From assembly GCA_024516155.1 (NCBI GenBank), contig JAJJXM010000034.1, forward strand, positions 62,001-126,000: DNA of 64,000 bases. The letters run 5' to 3'. Origin of the DNA: Pyronema omphalodes (Eukaryota; Ascomycota; Pezizomycetes; Pezizales; Pyronemataceae). This document shows, piece by piece, positions 1 to 12,431 of the stretch. The translations under genes and the position numbers were made by a program. Under the pieces are notes generated by a model. It saw only the letters and a list, made by a program, of their open reading frames with translations, did not search any database and was not told the origin of the DNA. Position 1 is the first letter of the stretch, and each line of letters opens with the position of its first letter.

Positions 1-1740
1 AGTGGAAAGGTAATTTCCCGATGATTAAATTGATGTAACGTTACTAACAAACATGAATAGAGTTCTTTATTGAACCTTATGGCACGCCGCCTAGACACGT
101 CTCTCACGGGGAGTTACACAGTCTCTGGCAAGATGACTTTCAACGGCTCTGAACCTTCAGATTTGGTTATCCAATCTCTGTGCTCTTACGTAACACAAGA
201 CGACGATGCTCTGCTTCCATCGCTAACCGTGCGCGAAACGCTTCGCTTCGCCGCCGCATTGCGCCTGCCAAGCTGGATGACCAGCCAACAAAAAGAAGCC
301 AAAGCAGAAGAAGTACTCCTTAAAATGGGACTCCGGGATTGTGCCGACGTGGCAATCGGCAGTGAGTTCGTTAAGGGTATCTCTGGAGGGCAGAAGCGCC
401 GAGTTACTATCGCCGTTCAAATCTTGACCGAACCCCGTATTCTTCTCCTGGATGAGCCAACCTCTGGACTCGATGCTTTTACCGCCGCTTCAATTTTGAC
501 TGTCCTCAAAGGACTGGCAGATGAGGGAAGAACTGTTGTCTGTACTATTCACCAGTCAAGCAATGAGGTCTTTGAGAAATTCGGAAACATGTTACTCCTA
601 GCAAGAGGCGGATACACCGCCTACTCCGGTCCCGCCGCAAAGATGTTATCCTACTTCTCCTCCGTTGGCTATGAATGCCCTAGAAACGTCAATCCCGCCG
701 ACTTTGCCCTGGATTTAGTTACCGTCGACCTTCAAGAAGCAAGCCGAGAAGAAGAGTCCCGAGTGCGGGTTCAAAATCTAACCTCAAAATTCTCCCATGC
801 AGATGCCTTGGTTATTACTGCTAATTCTAACAAAACTGAAACTACGCTTCCTGCGGAGTTTGGACAAATGGCTCGCCAGGCAGCACCATTCTTGATTTCT
901 TATCCAATTCTCTTACGCCGCAGCATGCTGAATATCTACCGTCAGCCTCCCCTCTTTTCCGGACGTATAATGCAAGTTGTTGGCCTCGCCATCGTTCAAG
1001 CTCTCTATTTTGCACCCCTCAAAAATGACTACTTTGCTGTACAAAACCGCATGGGTTTCGCTCAACAATTGAACGCATTATACTTCGTGGGAATGCTACA
1101 AAACATCGCCATCTATCCCTTTGAACGGGATGTTTTCTATAAAGAATATGCAGACCGAGCCTACGGTATTACCAGTTTCTTTGTTGCTTACACCACCGGA
1201 GAAATACCCTTTGAAATCATATCGGCGATCATATTTGCCTGTTTCAACTGTCTTGCTGTTGGACTGCCAAGAACGGCTCAGATGTTTTTTATCATTGCTG
1301 GAAATGCGTTATTGGTCACCAATTGCGGTGAATCAGTGGGTATTATCTTCAACACTTTTTTCCAGCACACGGGATTCTCTCTGAACATTACCAGCGCGGT
1401 CTTATCAATCGGTGTCATCATGGGAGGTATCTTGAGTACTAATATGCCAGCCTTTCTTAAAGCTATCAACTTCATTTCTCCGATCAAATATGCGGTGCAG
1501 AATATTGTGGGATATTCGCTGAAGGGAGTCAAGTTTACTTGCTTAGATGAGCAGAAGGTTTTGGGTAGATGTCCTATTGAAACTGGAGAAGATGTGTTGA
1601 GGCTTTATAAGATGGAACAGTATGTGCCGTGGAAGAACCTGTTGGGATTGGTGGCTGCGGCTGTGGTTTATAGGCTCGTGGCCTATGGCGTTTTGGTACT
1701 CATGAGAGGAGGATGGAGAAAGGTAATCAAGAAGACATAG
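1..1740 (+). CDS. ABC transporter, ABCG family, YOL075C-like (5' end outside window)
   Basis: Exons seen: <1-9 and 61-1740; the intron at 10-60 has a GT-AG border and a TACTAAC branch site. The junction rebuilds a Walker A end: SGK before the intron and SSLLNLMARR after it. Downstream are the signature ISGGQKRR, Walker B ILLLDEPTSGLD and the H-loop TIHQSS, followed by an ABC2-type membrane domain with about six hydrophobic segments and a short basic tail. An ABCG protein of this order (ATPase domain, then membrane domain) moves hydrophobic substrates across a membrane using ATP. The QDDDALLPSLTVRETLRFAA region resembles the second half of full-length fungal YOL075C-type proteins, so an equivalent first half probably lies to the left. 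Substrate unknown. Family call is firm; subfamily is from memory of related proteins. Confidence 0.93.
10..60 (+). other. Intron in the ABC transporter Walker A region
   Basis: The 51-base intron starts GTAATT, carries TACTAAC near position 42 and ends ATAG. Removing it joins the lysine codon of the P-loop to the serines that follow, which is why the gene must extend left of the window. Confidence 0.9.
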
Positions 1741-2628
1741 ATGGCTCAGGCTTGGGGCGGGAGGCGAGGGGTGGTTGCAAAGAAGAATCTTACTGCAATA
1801 GTATAAGGAGCCCCTTCTGACATCTTTGGAAGAGCACATAGATGATACGACATATTATGAGATGATACTAGCTAAATAGGGTGGTGTTTTGCGGTTTTGT
1901 TACTGATGTTTCGATAACATCTCGCGAGGCGGAGAATAAAGGCGTTTCTTTTGCGGCGGTCCAATAGGGACTGCGTTTCTTAGATAATAATAAAGTTTCT
2001 CTCCTTTCTCTTCTAGTGCTCCTTAGGAAAAAAAAAATGGATTGGTTAGGGATTGTAATCATGATACCTGTGACAATTATCTTAGGTGGTGAGCGTGAGA
2101 TCCGTATAAACCTCATTTAAGAAGATTCTGGGATAGAACTGCAACTATGATTCAACTTCACTTTTCCATTTTCACTTTTGACTTTTCATATTCCACTTTT
2201 CGCTTTTCCAGTTTTCCATTCCTGTTTTTTTTCAAGTCCTCCTAATATTTACTGAACCGGTTCTACCGCAAGCATGTGTTTCAAAAAAAAGGATTTACCC
2301 TCCAAACTGATATCGTACAAAACTCTCTAATCCTGAAGATGCATCTCCCAAATAAAATCAAACGAAACAGAAAAACACAAAAATGATGAAGAAAAAGAGA
2401 AAAAAAAAACGCCGTAAAAAGGGATATAACTGAACTGAAAATTATCGGTGGCTTGAGGTTGTGATGGAGCTGCTGTAGCTGTGTTTGTTGTTTGTGATCT
2501 GGATTCTTTCTTGGATTCTTTCTTGGATTCTTTCTTTTTCTTTGGTATGTTTCTTTGTTTGTGAACCGTTTGTGGCTTTTCCCTCTCATTCCGATGTCTC
2601 TGCACCCCCCCCCCCCCCCTCCCTCTCT
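1741..2628. other. Intergenic, convergent 3' ends
   Basis: Space between the ends of the ABC transporter and sys1 genes. It contains pyrimidine-rich stretches near 2150-2230, a short TTCTTTCTTGGA-type direct repeat near 2500-2540, and a 15-base C run at 2605-2619 just beyond the sys1 stop. No supported gene. Confidence 0.6.
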
Positions 2629-3493
2629 TTAAACTCTCCCTTCCCCCTCCTCCCCATCTCTATCCTGCGAAACCATCTCATATTCCCCCGCCGCGCCATT
2701 CCCCGTCCCACCTTCGCCCAACTCGGCCATCCCAAGCCCAAAACTCATAGGCCGTAACTCCCGCCATTGACAAGCCCAAGTGCCACCAAGGATCATAACG
2801 GCAGCAATAGCGAACTGTAAACCCCACCATAACATGGAACGGGGGATTTCGTGCTCGTAGAGTGATACGACTAGGAGGTGAAGGAAGCTGATTGTTAGGC
2901 TGAAGTCGAGGATGAGTTTGGAGCGCGCGACTATTAAGAGGAGGGAGAGGATCCTGCGGGATGTTAGTTGGTGTAAAGATGGGGGGGGGGGGGGGGGCGG
3001 AGGGAGGATGGGAGGGAGGAGCAAAGTAATGGAATGACGAGATGAGGAAACACCGCTGGGTGTTGTAGGAGGATGATGGAGAGTTTTAATGGTTGTCATA
3101 GCGACTTTGTTAAGCTTTACTCTCTCATCGCAGCCATCTTATCCTCATCGCGCTCGATCCCAGTGCTACAGACCCCATACCTCTGTACCACTACGTCATC
3201 CCCCCTCCCTCCTTCGGAATAGCAGAATATCAAACTTACATAAAAGCCGCACAAAGCAACCATACGATCCCCAGCGTCCACCCAACAGTTGTATCCCCCC
3301 TAACAGCTCTCCAGCTAAATATCAAATCGAGATTAAAAGGTTTCCCCGCGACCAGCGCGGTAAATAGTATCAGTAATGTCGCGGTGAGATAGTATATGCT
3401 TTGTAGTAACGCGATGTGAAGGAGGGTTCTTAAGGGCTGGAAGGGCTCGGAGTTGCCGCGTCGAAAGCGACGACGCCGGGGTGGTTTGGCCAT
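2629..3493 (-). CDS. sys1: SYS1-family Golgi membrane protein
   Basis: Exons 3493-3240 and 2953-2629; intron 3239-2954 begins GTAAGT and ends CCGCAG after an AACTAAC branch site. The joined protein is 192 residues. It matches Sys1: basic N-terminus, FSWRAVRGDTTVGW loop around residues 59-72, VARSKLILDF around 93-102, and four hydrophobic segments (about 23-49, 72-94, 99-117, 124-145), then a Gly/Glu-rich C-terminal tail. In yeast, Sys1 sits in the Golgi membrane and recruits the GTPase Arl3, which leads to Arl1 and golgin recruitment. The 286-base intron is long for this window and contains a 17-base C tract on the coding strand. The frame runs without breaks through the junction, which supports the splice. 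Confidence 0.9.
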
Positions 3494-4406
3494 GGCCGGG
3501 AGTGCGCGATGGAGGGTTGAGGATGCTGGGACGATGACGGTGATGGGGTTTAGCTATATGCTTTTCGTCGGGCTGGATTTGATTGTTTTTGACCGTCTTT
3601 GACAAGTTGCGTCGGTCTGAGATGTGTCGATATTCGTCTTTCTTCGTCGCTCTTCGCCTCTCGTCGTCGCTCTTCGTCTGTTGTCGACAAGTTCCGACGG
3701 ACTTCAGGAAATATGCTGTCGCGTCTTTTAGCAAAGGTGAGGTTCGTGGTGGTTTCGGGTTTAAGGTTTTGAATTAATGCGGGTCTGGTTCGTGGGTTCG
3801 TAAGGTAAGTTGCGATGGCCGTTTTGGTTGCGCTCGGACTGAGCAGGAGCTTAGATACAAGGCCAGCCAGGCAGGTCATGGTCATGGTGCACTTTCGTTG
3901 CTATGAATAGGTTTCGCATATATAGAGGAGCTATGTACCTGTAAGAGCAAGGAGAAGGAGGAGATAAAAAGAAACATTGACCCTTTTCAACAAAATGGTT
4001 TTAATAAAGAAATATGACGTGGCTAATAGAAAATTATTATGAATTATTAACGAGCTTTGATGTATTTATTTATTGCTCTTGAAATTAAGGCTGATGGAAG
4101 CCTTGTCTGTTTATATGTACCGATCTGATGAACTCCCTTTTCTGGCACAGTCGGTAGAAATAGCGTATTGATTAGTTAATACATACATATTACATACGCC
4201 CCCCGAATCTCACGTGATATTAGCGGCGGGGTCCAGCATCGGTAACGTCATGGCCGGATTTTGGCACTGCCGTCGTTCCAGCATCATCCGCGTCCGCGCC
4301 TCACCATTCCTCACTACCGACGAACGAACGGCACAACCCACGACCGCAAAAGTCAACAAGTTCAGAACTTCTTCGTATAAGCTAGTCAAGCGATCAATTA
4401 GTAGCA
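3494..4406. other. Intergenic, divergent sys1/coa6 promoters
   Basis: Shared upstream region of sys1 (minus) and coa6 (plus). It includes Arg/Ser-looking low-complexity TCGTCGCTCTTCG repeats near 3630-3680 and an AT-rich middle at 3960-4200. Long open frames here are on low-complexity DNA and lack protein-like composition. No supported gene. Confidence 0.6.
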
Positions 4407-4920
4407 ATGGGACTCTTCGGTACTTCTTCCAGCAAATCCACCGACCCGGAAACAAAGATTGCACCCAATAGATCACAACGCGCCAAGTGCTGGGAAGCTA
4501 GAGATGCGTTCTTTGAGTGTCTTGATAGAAACTCCATTATTGATTCGGTAAAGGAGGATAAGAAGGCAAAGGAGGCTTGTGGTGGTGAGCATGTTAAGTT
4601 CGAGAAGGAGTGCGTCGCGAGCTGGGTACGTACTTCCTTACCCTGGGGGATTGGCCAGGCGAGCTTCCGATAAAGTTGCAGCAGAGTTGTCTGTGGTGAA
4701 CAAGTGTTGGAATGCGCGGGCGGTCGGAGCAAACTGGCCATGTCAAAGAGACCAGAGCGTGTATAACTAACGGGTTACTGGGGAATAGGTCGAATACTTC
4801 AAGAAGCGAAGAGTCATGGAATATAACCGCGATCAGATGATGAAGGGTCTACAGAATGAAGGAGCGCAACAGGTCGCTTTACCGAATCCTGTTGGACAGG
4901 CACAGGTTTCTCCGAAATAA
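4407..4920 (+). CDS. coa6: Cytochrome c oxidase assembly factor 6
   Basis: Exons 4407-4625 and 4789-4920; intron 4626-4788 begins GTACGT, has AACTAAC at about 4765 and ends AATAG. The protein is 116 residues. It has the twin-cysteine pattern of Coa6: C28-X9-C38 in CWEARDAFFEC and C58-X10-C69 in CGGEHVKFEKEC, followed by the conserved SWVEYFKKRRVMEY. Coa6 acts in the mitochondrial intermembrane space, where the paired cysteines form disulfides; it helps deliver copper to Cox2 during complex IV assembly. The start ATG fits the usual short MGLF N-terminus. Size and motif order match the family; nothing is missing. Confidence 0.94.
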
Positions 4921-5041
4921 GTCGACGGATTGGGGCATGTGGGATGTTGGAGATGAGGGTTGTACGATATGAGCTTAATCAACCGCTATGTATTTTTTTA
5001 TGGGCAAAAGCGATTTGACAGGAGATGAGATAGAATAAAGT

Positions 5042-5560
5042 TTATGTTGCAAGTTTCAACTTTGAGCTACGGTGTACAGTCTTAGATTTTGTGAAGCATA
5101 CCATAGCTCTGGGTATATGCGTAGCAATCTCGTATCCGGAGCCGGCTGAGACTTGATCTGTTTCTGCCGGCATAACTTGGTGCTGTCCATCTGTGCCGCG
5201 GTATTTTAAATGTGTTGAACCTATAGACTGAGGCTGTCGATCCCTCACCGGTATACACTCGGAGTATTTCTCCGGAATGACTTCATGTCTTCTGTCCGGG
5301 TAATGGTGTACTGGTGTCTTGGGTATGATCACTGGGCACCCTTGGCCGGCATATACCTGGACTATTTCTGCCGGAATACAAGATTGATGCCGTGAGTAGT
5401 GTAACGGCCGGCAGTTGTGGATAGATCTGACATAAAAGTTTTCTATGTGCTCCAATTGTGGTCCGATGAGAAGTGACCCAGCTGTAGGAACACTGTAGTA
5501 CGGTGCAGGAGTGCTGATCACAATCCCTTTGAAGTTTAAATCCGTGTGCACCTTCCAGTT
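5042..5560 (-). CDS. Candidate exon with three 33-residue repeats, unknown
   Basis: Open frame of about 172 codons on the minus strand, preceded by a possible acceptor (GAATAG at 5561-5566) and with no ATG at its start, so if real it is a downstream exon. It contains three diverged tandem units of about 33 residues: cores IPAEIVQVYAGQG, IPEKYSECIPV and MPAETDQVSAGSG, each following a His-rich HY or QH segment. At DNA level the cores recur near 5142, 5249 and 5344, a spacing of about 100 bases, so the unit keeps frame. I do not recognise the family. A short ATG frame in good context at 5641 could be a first exon, but I could not find a matching donor. It may equally be a decayed minisatellite. 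Confidence 0.3.
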   Translation of the reverse strand, partial: NWKVHTDLNFKGIVISTPAPYYSVPTAGSLLIGPQLEHIENFYVRSIHNCRPLHYSRHQSCIPAEIVQVYAGQGCPVIIPKTPVHHYPDRRHEVIPEKYSECIPVRDRQPQSIGSTHLKYRGTDGQHQVMPAETDQVSAGSGYEIATHIPRAMVCFTKSKTVHRSSKLKLAT

Positions 5561-8500
5561 CTATTCAATATTGGTACGTAAAGCCCTAAGACCGGTGAGT
5601 AAGCTTGAATGATCTGATTTGTTTAAAAACTTCCGACTCCATGGTGCAGGGATAAGCTATCAATAGGCTAATATATAGTATTCATGAAGCTTAATTGGAC
5701 TTCACATGTAGTATACATGCTCGTAAGTTATGCTTGAGTTGTGGGCTTCGGTTTGGGATTCGTGGGTGATCGATGGTGTCCGGGTTAGGAGCTATTGCCG
5801 TGTCGCGCTGTAGTCGTAATACCATCCGGGTTGAAGCAGTTGAAGTATATAAAAGCAGCTGGCTCGAGTATAACGCAGAGATTATTGATAAATTGCGAAT
5901 TTTTATTACTGGTTCGAAATTTTCGGCTGTAGCATGATAGATGGTGAGTGATTCGGGTACTGTGGCTGAGGTCGTAAAACCGAGTGATATCAAATGCAAT
6001 TAGCGTAGCGTCGTTTTGGCGCGGTCGATTTCGCTCCCACCCACGTTTTATCGGGAGCAGAAGGACCGAAACTCTTATATGCTAAAATACTAGACTGTCA
6101 GCAGCTTTTCCTTCTACAATTACCCGGTGTCTTCTTGGTCAATCTGACTGCGACATTACTCTCCCGGTCAGATAGTAGTAAAACATAGCACCGGTACACC
6201 GGCTTTTCGGAAAGGTAATTTGCACGTATCCCCCGGCCGAAATTCTATTGAGACCAACATGATCATCTACAGGGTATACTCGACGGATTCCCCATTACGA
6301 GCTTTTTCTGAGCCCGGTCAATATATTAGCCCTTACAAACATATCAATGCCCTCCTATGAACGCCTTTACGCCCCAAACTTCAGCCGTATCTGCAGAATA
6401 GCCATAACAATTGCACGAGTGATTTTTTGTGTGGATTAGAGAGTGGGTGTTGCGTCTCTGAAGAAAAACTGTTTACTCAGGATCAAGAACCAGGCCGACC
6501 GGTTGAATGTGCAACCAGAACAAGACGTCTCCGAGCACCACAACCAATCTCTGCATACAATATGCAGTATCATCCTTAGCAGTAGTATCCGAAAACGTAC
6601 TGGTACGCATGATCTCTAGGCAAACTCTCCCTGCATATCTTACGCAGGCTGAAAACCGACTCATTGATTCCAAAAGACCCTGTGACCGCTTTTATGCGAA
6701 TACCGGTCACAGATATGCCACCTGTCAAATGCAGTTCATTGAAAAAAACGATCCCCACGTTGATGCGACTCATCATAACATAGATCCCCACCTACACAGC
6801 GATTAGGAACCACAGAGCCTGGGGTCTTAGGCCGTATGTATGCTAGAGGACGTGGTCGGTGTTTTAGGGAGTCTGCCAGGATCCAGGCACCTGCACCCCA
6901 ACCCCTCTCTTCAGCGGACTTCCTTTAGAATCTCCAACCTTCTTTTACCAATGCGTTTGCAGTTAGACAACAAGGAAAACAAATCATACGACCATTAGGG
7001 GTGATGTCATAAGAATATCAAGCTCTCTCTGAGGAAATTAACAACAATGCCCCGTTTTCACTGGGGCTGTTTGATGAGTTGTCAGCTTTTCATGCTATGT
7101 GAAAGTTGACTGATATTACCAGCTACTGGTCAAGATAATTCTAGGCTCCCTTACAAGATGCACTTACGCAACAACAAGTTCAAAATGTACATCTCAGCGG
7201 ATAATGGCGGTTTGTATGGTGTTATAGTGGCTTGAGTGTAAGCCTTGGACAATGAACGAATGGGTCTGGAACGACTCCCGCCACGCTCAAGCTTCCCTCC
7301 AAAGTCCAAGATTCAGCATTTTAATAAATCCGATATTTCCGAATATATCGTATTATGTGGCCATTATTTTTCAGCTATGTGTTTGTTCCACAAAGTGGCC
7401 CGCGCCTTCTGCTTGCTGGTAATTTGTGCCACTAACGAATGATTGGGTGTGATTCTCTAAAAATTGTCGATGACCGTTTTAGGCGTGAACATTAACTCGC
7501 CTTATTCTGGTGTGAGAAGATTAACTACAGACAAATTATATCGTACGTTTACTGGGTTAATATTTCTGCAAAGTAAACTTTGTAATTTCAGTTGTTGCCA
7601 CTCCGTCTCGGGGAGAGTGACGGGAACGCTAGTGGGGATATGCCCGGAGTCCGTGGTTTATCGCCTTCGGTGTTAAAAACTGGGCTCAGGCCTCCCGCCA
7701 CAAAGCAGTACGCCATGAGCGCAGAAGGCATCCGATACGGGCTCCGACAGAAAATGGAGACGTGAAATACCACTCATAGCCGAGATTTAGTGTTTCAACA
7801 CCGTTGAAACAGCTATAGGGATTATCGATGGCGCGCGGGAACTGTCATGGTTCATCGCCAATCATCCATCCCGAATTTGTATTACTGAATGATCTAAATA
7901 ATGACAGACTCATGGCTAAAAAGACGTTCCAAAATCCTGGTAAAATAAGGTTGGAAAGCATTCCAAAGAAGCACAGCGGAGAGCAGTTTCGTGGAAGGTA
8001 TTTCCATTGTGTTTCAATCTCCAATGCTATGCCGAATGCACCTACGAATCGAGCTAGCGTTGTATTGCCAGTAAAGAGGCAATCTCCATTGTGTCCGAGC
8101 CGACCGATTGGGCGATTCTCATCGACCAGGTTGTTGCCGAGCTAGGCTGACCACATGAGAGAGTTCCTGAGTTACGCGAATGCGCCACAGACATGGCCGA
8201 AGTTCATTGCCGAATATGAATATTTATCACATATATCACTGCAGTAATAAAACTGACATATCACACTTATAGCAGTGCATCAGCCTTCGGTAGATACGAC
8301 ATTCAACCAGCGTCATAATTTGGCCCGTAATGATCCCGAACCTTACCCCACCATCACAGGATTTAACAACCGACGATGATCGTGAAGACAGAGTTTGCTT
8401 TTTATTTTTTTTATTTTTTATTTTTCTACTTTTTTTTTTTATTAATACTCGCATATTGGACTATGTAATCGAACGCTGTGTACAGGGAAAGAAAAAATGC

Positions 8501-8750
8501 TGCCCAAGCAGTAGATTTTCATAAAAATGTCCGCTTATCGCTTATTTCCCTTTTCACCTATCGTGGCAAGTGACTCAGAAAGTGGCTTCGGTAAGAACCG
8601 AACATTAGGGGTCCTCATAGAACTGCGCGAGATGGGATGGATGGCGTGGGAGGGTTTGTTTCTCCGCGGTTCTGGTTCCCGATGTTCTGGGCCGTTCAAT
8701 GATTGGCTGTCAGTTACCAATTATCCAGCATGAGATGGAAATTGGTGATA

Positions 8751-8800
8751 CCATCCGGAGGACCAAACTTTAGACGTCCGGATTTTTGACGTCCGGATGG
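8751..8800. repeat. Short inverted repeat with internal GACGTCCGGAT duplication
   Basis: CCATCCGGA at 8751-8759 is matched inversely by TCCGGATGG at 8792-8800, and GACGTCCGGAT occurs twice inside. Function unknown; could be a tiny element or a chance fold. Confidence 0.4.
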
Positions 8801-9563
8801 ATGGGCAACAAAGGTCAAGATACAATAGTTCACATTCGAGCGCTAAGAATCCATTCCGATAAAGTTCTTGGGGTTAGCGCGACGATTAGCGTGAGCCAGG
8901 GTAGTAACCATATTTGACAAGCGAAAATAATTGCAATAAAACATTACTACATATGTACTATTAGAAAATAACAAGCCCACCAATAAAACATTGAGTGTGC
9001 CCTAGGGCCCTAATCCTGGTCATAGCCAAGCCGCAACATGTTGCTCCAGTTGGAGAGCCTGGCGCCGGCCTGAATTTCATGCTGATGGTACATTCAATGG
9101 AGCATCAAGGTAACTCCTCATTGCTTCTGAAATTACTGAACGAGGAAGAGGATATTTTGATATCCGCATGAGCACTTTATTACAGAAAGCTATGAATCCT
9201 GTCCAATGATTTCAGGTGCAGGGGCCATAAACATTCAGAGCAATCATGATTGTAAAGTATCTGGTTGAGAACCACCCCTCCTCTGTCAGAATAATGTATG
9301 AATTCTGTAGATACCTATTACATGTCAGGTTAAGATCTCTCCATATTTCATGGGAATGTAAAGTACAGAACATATTCGATGGCTTTTCACACTTCACTGC
9401 ACGGGCCAAATCACAAGCCATTCATCCGGACTAATAATCAATAATCGTTATTCGTTATCTATGCGAGCATCAATACCCACTGGTATTACTTTTTTCAACC
9501 AGAAAGCATAACATGTACTGGATTCGTTAGGTATCTGTGATGACCAGCACAGATAACCTATAC

Positions 9564-9772
9564 CTAGACTAGAAAATTTTTAGCAGCCAATGATATGAGA
9601 GTATCCGGCAACTTAGTTCTACCCTGAGGTCTTGGTACACTAAAATAGAGCATATCCCTAGGACGATGAAGCGGACGTTCCCATAAGCGAGCACGTTTTA
9701 GTCCGCATAAGGGGACAAACGATACACTAGAGCATTCTGAATTAGGTTGGATTTTCATACATTCTGCATGAC
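9564..9772 (-). CDS. Exon-like open frame, unknown
   Basis: About 69 codons of protein-like sequence begin after a possible acceptor (TTGACAG near 9775) and reach a stop followed at once by GTATAG. The peptide contains CSSVSFVPLCGLKRARLW and RPRDMLYFSVPRPQG. No family is recognised and no partner exon was joined. It may be part of a decayed or unknown gene. Confidence 0.22.
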
Positions 9773-11451
9773 TTCCTGTCAATCCAGACTAAATAAAGAG
9801 TTTTTTTAGCCATGGCCACGAAACTAGGGCGGATATTCATGGTTGAATGGGGCATGTTGGAAGTGGATATGTAGCTATAGGATGTAGTGATTCATCACTT
9901 GAATAAAATGACTATGAGAATATTCTGTTGAACGTCTTATGACACTGTCTCGTGCCAGAAGAAGGACTTATTGATGATCGGTAAGCTTGGTATATACATA
10001 GATCTTGTCGTAAAGTTATCTGAGGTTCTATCAATACAGTATTTCTAATGAATATATTAATCTGTTTAGTCAAAAGAAGCATCATTTGTACTGAAGGGGA
10101 GATTGATCTTCCTTTATTTGAAATTCTTCTGCCCTGTGACTGGTACATAGTCCACGTTCATATCCCGTATTGGAAAAGCTGATTCTCCATTGGATATAAG
10201 GTCATCCTAAATGCCTTGGATCTATTGCGGCTAGGTATTGGCTCCACCGTATGCTCTCCAATTATATGAACAGTTTATCTTGAGATCCATATTCTGCCCT
10301 TGCTATTGGTACCGAGACAGTCTCTCCTCATCCTCATCCCGATCCAATCCCTGCAGTGACCCATGCATCCTATCCGCGTCAGAACAATCTGCTCGCTGCC
10401 AGACAGGCCCTAGCGAAAGACTATATCACAGATATAGGAACTCCATCGACCGTGTCCTCCTTGTTTGATTGTAGCTCATGGTGACCCCAGTCCCGCTCTG
10501 GTTCGTGCGTTACCAGCATCTCGGGCTCCCGTGCTACTCATGCAAACGATTTCATTGACAGGTCATCTTACTGACACACTGTACACTTTGTAGCCTTTCC
10601 TTCATCACCTTGGGAGCTACTGGACATACTAAACTGTGTGCAAGTATATCATCGAGGCTTACAGCTAGTAACTAGTAGATATTTTATCTGCTATTAGCTA
10701 CTACTACTATCACTACTAGTAGTAGTATTCACTCCATTGTGAATTTAGGCTTGTATTTGGCCATTTCTGAATTGGCGCCTCGCACCTTACTCTAACCACC
10801 ATTTCGATACCTCTCTTAGAAGACAAACAGAAAAATTGGGGATTCGTACAAGTGATGACTTGAGTTATAGGACGGAAGAATAGTCCACGCTGAAAGAAGT
10901 TATCCTCTGGTCAAGTATTTACAGTTGCCAATCAACTACTGGTGCTACCCACAGTATATTCACGATGAAATCACAGGACATACCGTTGGTTGACAGTCAC
11001 CGACGAAGGAAAAACGTGGGATAGCAAGAAAAAAACGTGGTTATCACAGCTCAACACCAGGGAGTCTTGCAGCACGATATGAATGGTGCAGAAGCAGGAA
11101 TAAGGAATTGCGTTTTCACACCTCCTATGGTCATTTTAATAACCTTGTTATACCTCCTGGACTGGAAAATATCCAGGCTGCATTCCACAACTTTGCTTTT
11201 TGGGCCGTATGTCGCATTTGTAATACTCTCTTGTAGATTTTTCACCTGACATAATTCTCTCTCCTCGTTCTTTCTGGGACACTAGTGTCCAAGTGTTATT
11301 CTCTAGCGCTGAGGCCTTTTACTTATCCAGTTGTTTCGGATGCCGTAGCAGAGATGCCATTTAATTTCTAGATTTATACTATCATACAACCTGCAATTGA
11401 TAGACATCGCAAGGTCATAATATCTAGATTCCTGTCTCATTGTTTGATATT

Positions 11452-11697
11452 TCATTGCTGTCCAGGTTTAGCCCTCAGACTAAGATCCCTGCTTAGCGTA
11501 CTGGAATAGACAAAATGTATTAATGGTATACGCAATGTCTCTGCTGCACTGTAAATGGGTCTCTTCGACTCTCTGATGTCCTCATCAGGCCGTAGCCTGG
11601 AATGTCTCCACAGGCGATGCATGATTCTCCATTCTTCCGGGGTTGTTGTCGGATAATCTTTCTGTTCGGCTATGTCATCCAAGGAAGACACAAACTA
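11452..11697 (-). CDS. Exon-like open frame, unknown
   Basis: An open frame of about 81 codons follows a possible acceptor CAGTTAG. Its composition is protein-like: LDDIAEQKDYPTTTPEEWRI, then MHRLWRHSRLRPDEDIRESK and a hydrophobic stretch. It would be a terminal exon, but no convincing upstream exon was found. Function unknown; likely a remnant or part of an unannotated gene. Confidence 0.28.
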
Positions 11698-12174
11698 ACT
11701 GTGTGATATTATGATTCCGAATATAGAAAACAAATCACATGCAAGACAAAATGTGTAGCTATTGTTGTAATCTTCTATTCGCAGTTCCTATTCCTCCAAT
11801 GGTTGCCAGTAATTGGACCATCAAACCAACACACATCCTCAATGACTCAATCATCAGACATAATGAAACCTTCAAAGCAAGAGGAAATTGAATAGAGGGA
11901 GATAGTATTTGAAACAAACTATTTGATGTCAGATCAAGGAGAATTCAACACTAAACAGTGACTCATAATATACAACAGCCAGGCGAAAAGCCCATAGCTC
12001 CAAGTACATGGTCCAACTGCATCAAACGCTGATGATGCAGACCCCAGCTCCTGAAGATGAGATAACTCCTTGTTGCTGTCATAGCGAGGATTTACAGTAA
12101 AACTGTGTTATTAATGACTTCCAAAAGCATGGCTTTGGCGGTCTGTGACACTATATCGTGATATGAATAGCTAG

Positions 12175-12431
12175 ATATGAAAACTGTGTAGTCTTTATGA
12201 CCTATGCCATCCCACTATTCTGTTTGTAAAGCCTCGTGAAGACCGCATATTTTCTATCTTATCTATTCATAAAGACCCTTGTCATCATGAAAACCACATA
12301 CTGTCCATCAACTGTGCATTTACTATCATGAGCCATGAAAGCTACACATACACCGGAGCCAACCTATCATGATTGATGGAAGACCCGCATACTGAGAATG
12401 CAGGGAGCACTGTTCATGAAGACTCTGCATA
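12175..12431. repeat. Degenerate repeat series (ATGAARACYRCATA-like)
   Basis: Six related 14-16 base motifs (for example ATGAAAACTGTGTA, GTGAAGACCGCATA, ATGAAAACCACATA, ATGAAGACTCTGCATA) recur at about 12176, 12236, 12287, 12335, 12377 and 12416. The spacing shortens steadily from 60 to 39 bases. Differences are mostly transitions. Confidence 0.4.

Noticed and set aside
3333..3885. Two minus-strand frames of 111-133 codons upstream of sys1
   Set aside because: They overlap sys1 exon 1 in another phase and low-complexity TCGTCG repeats.
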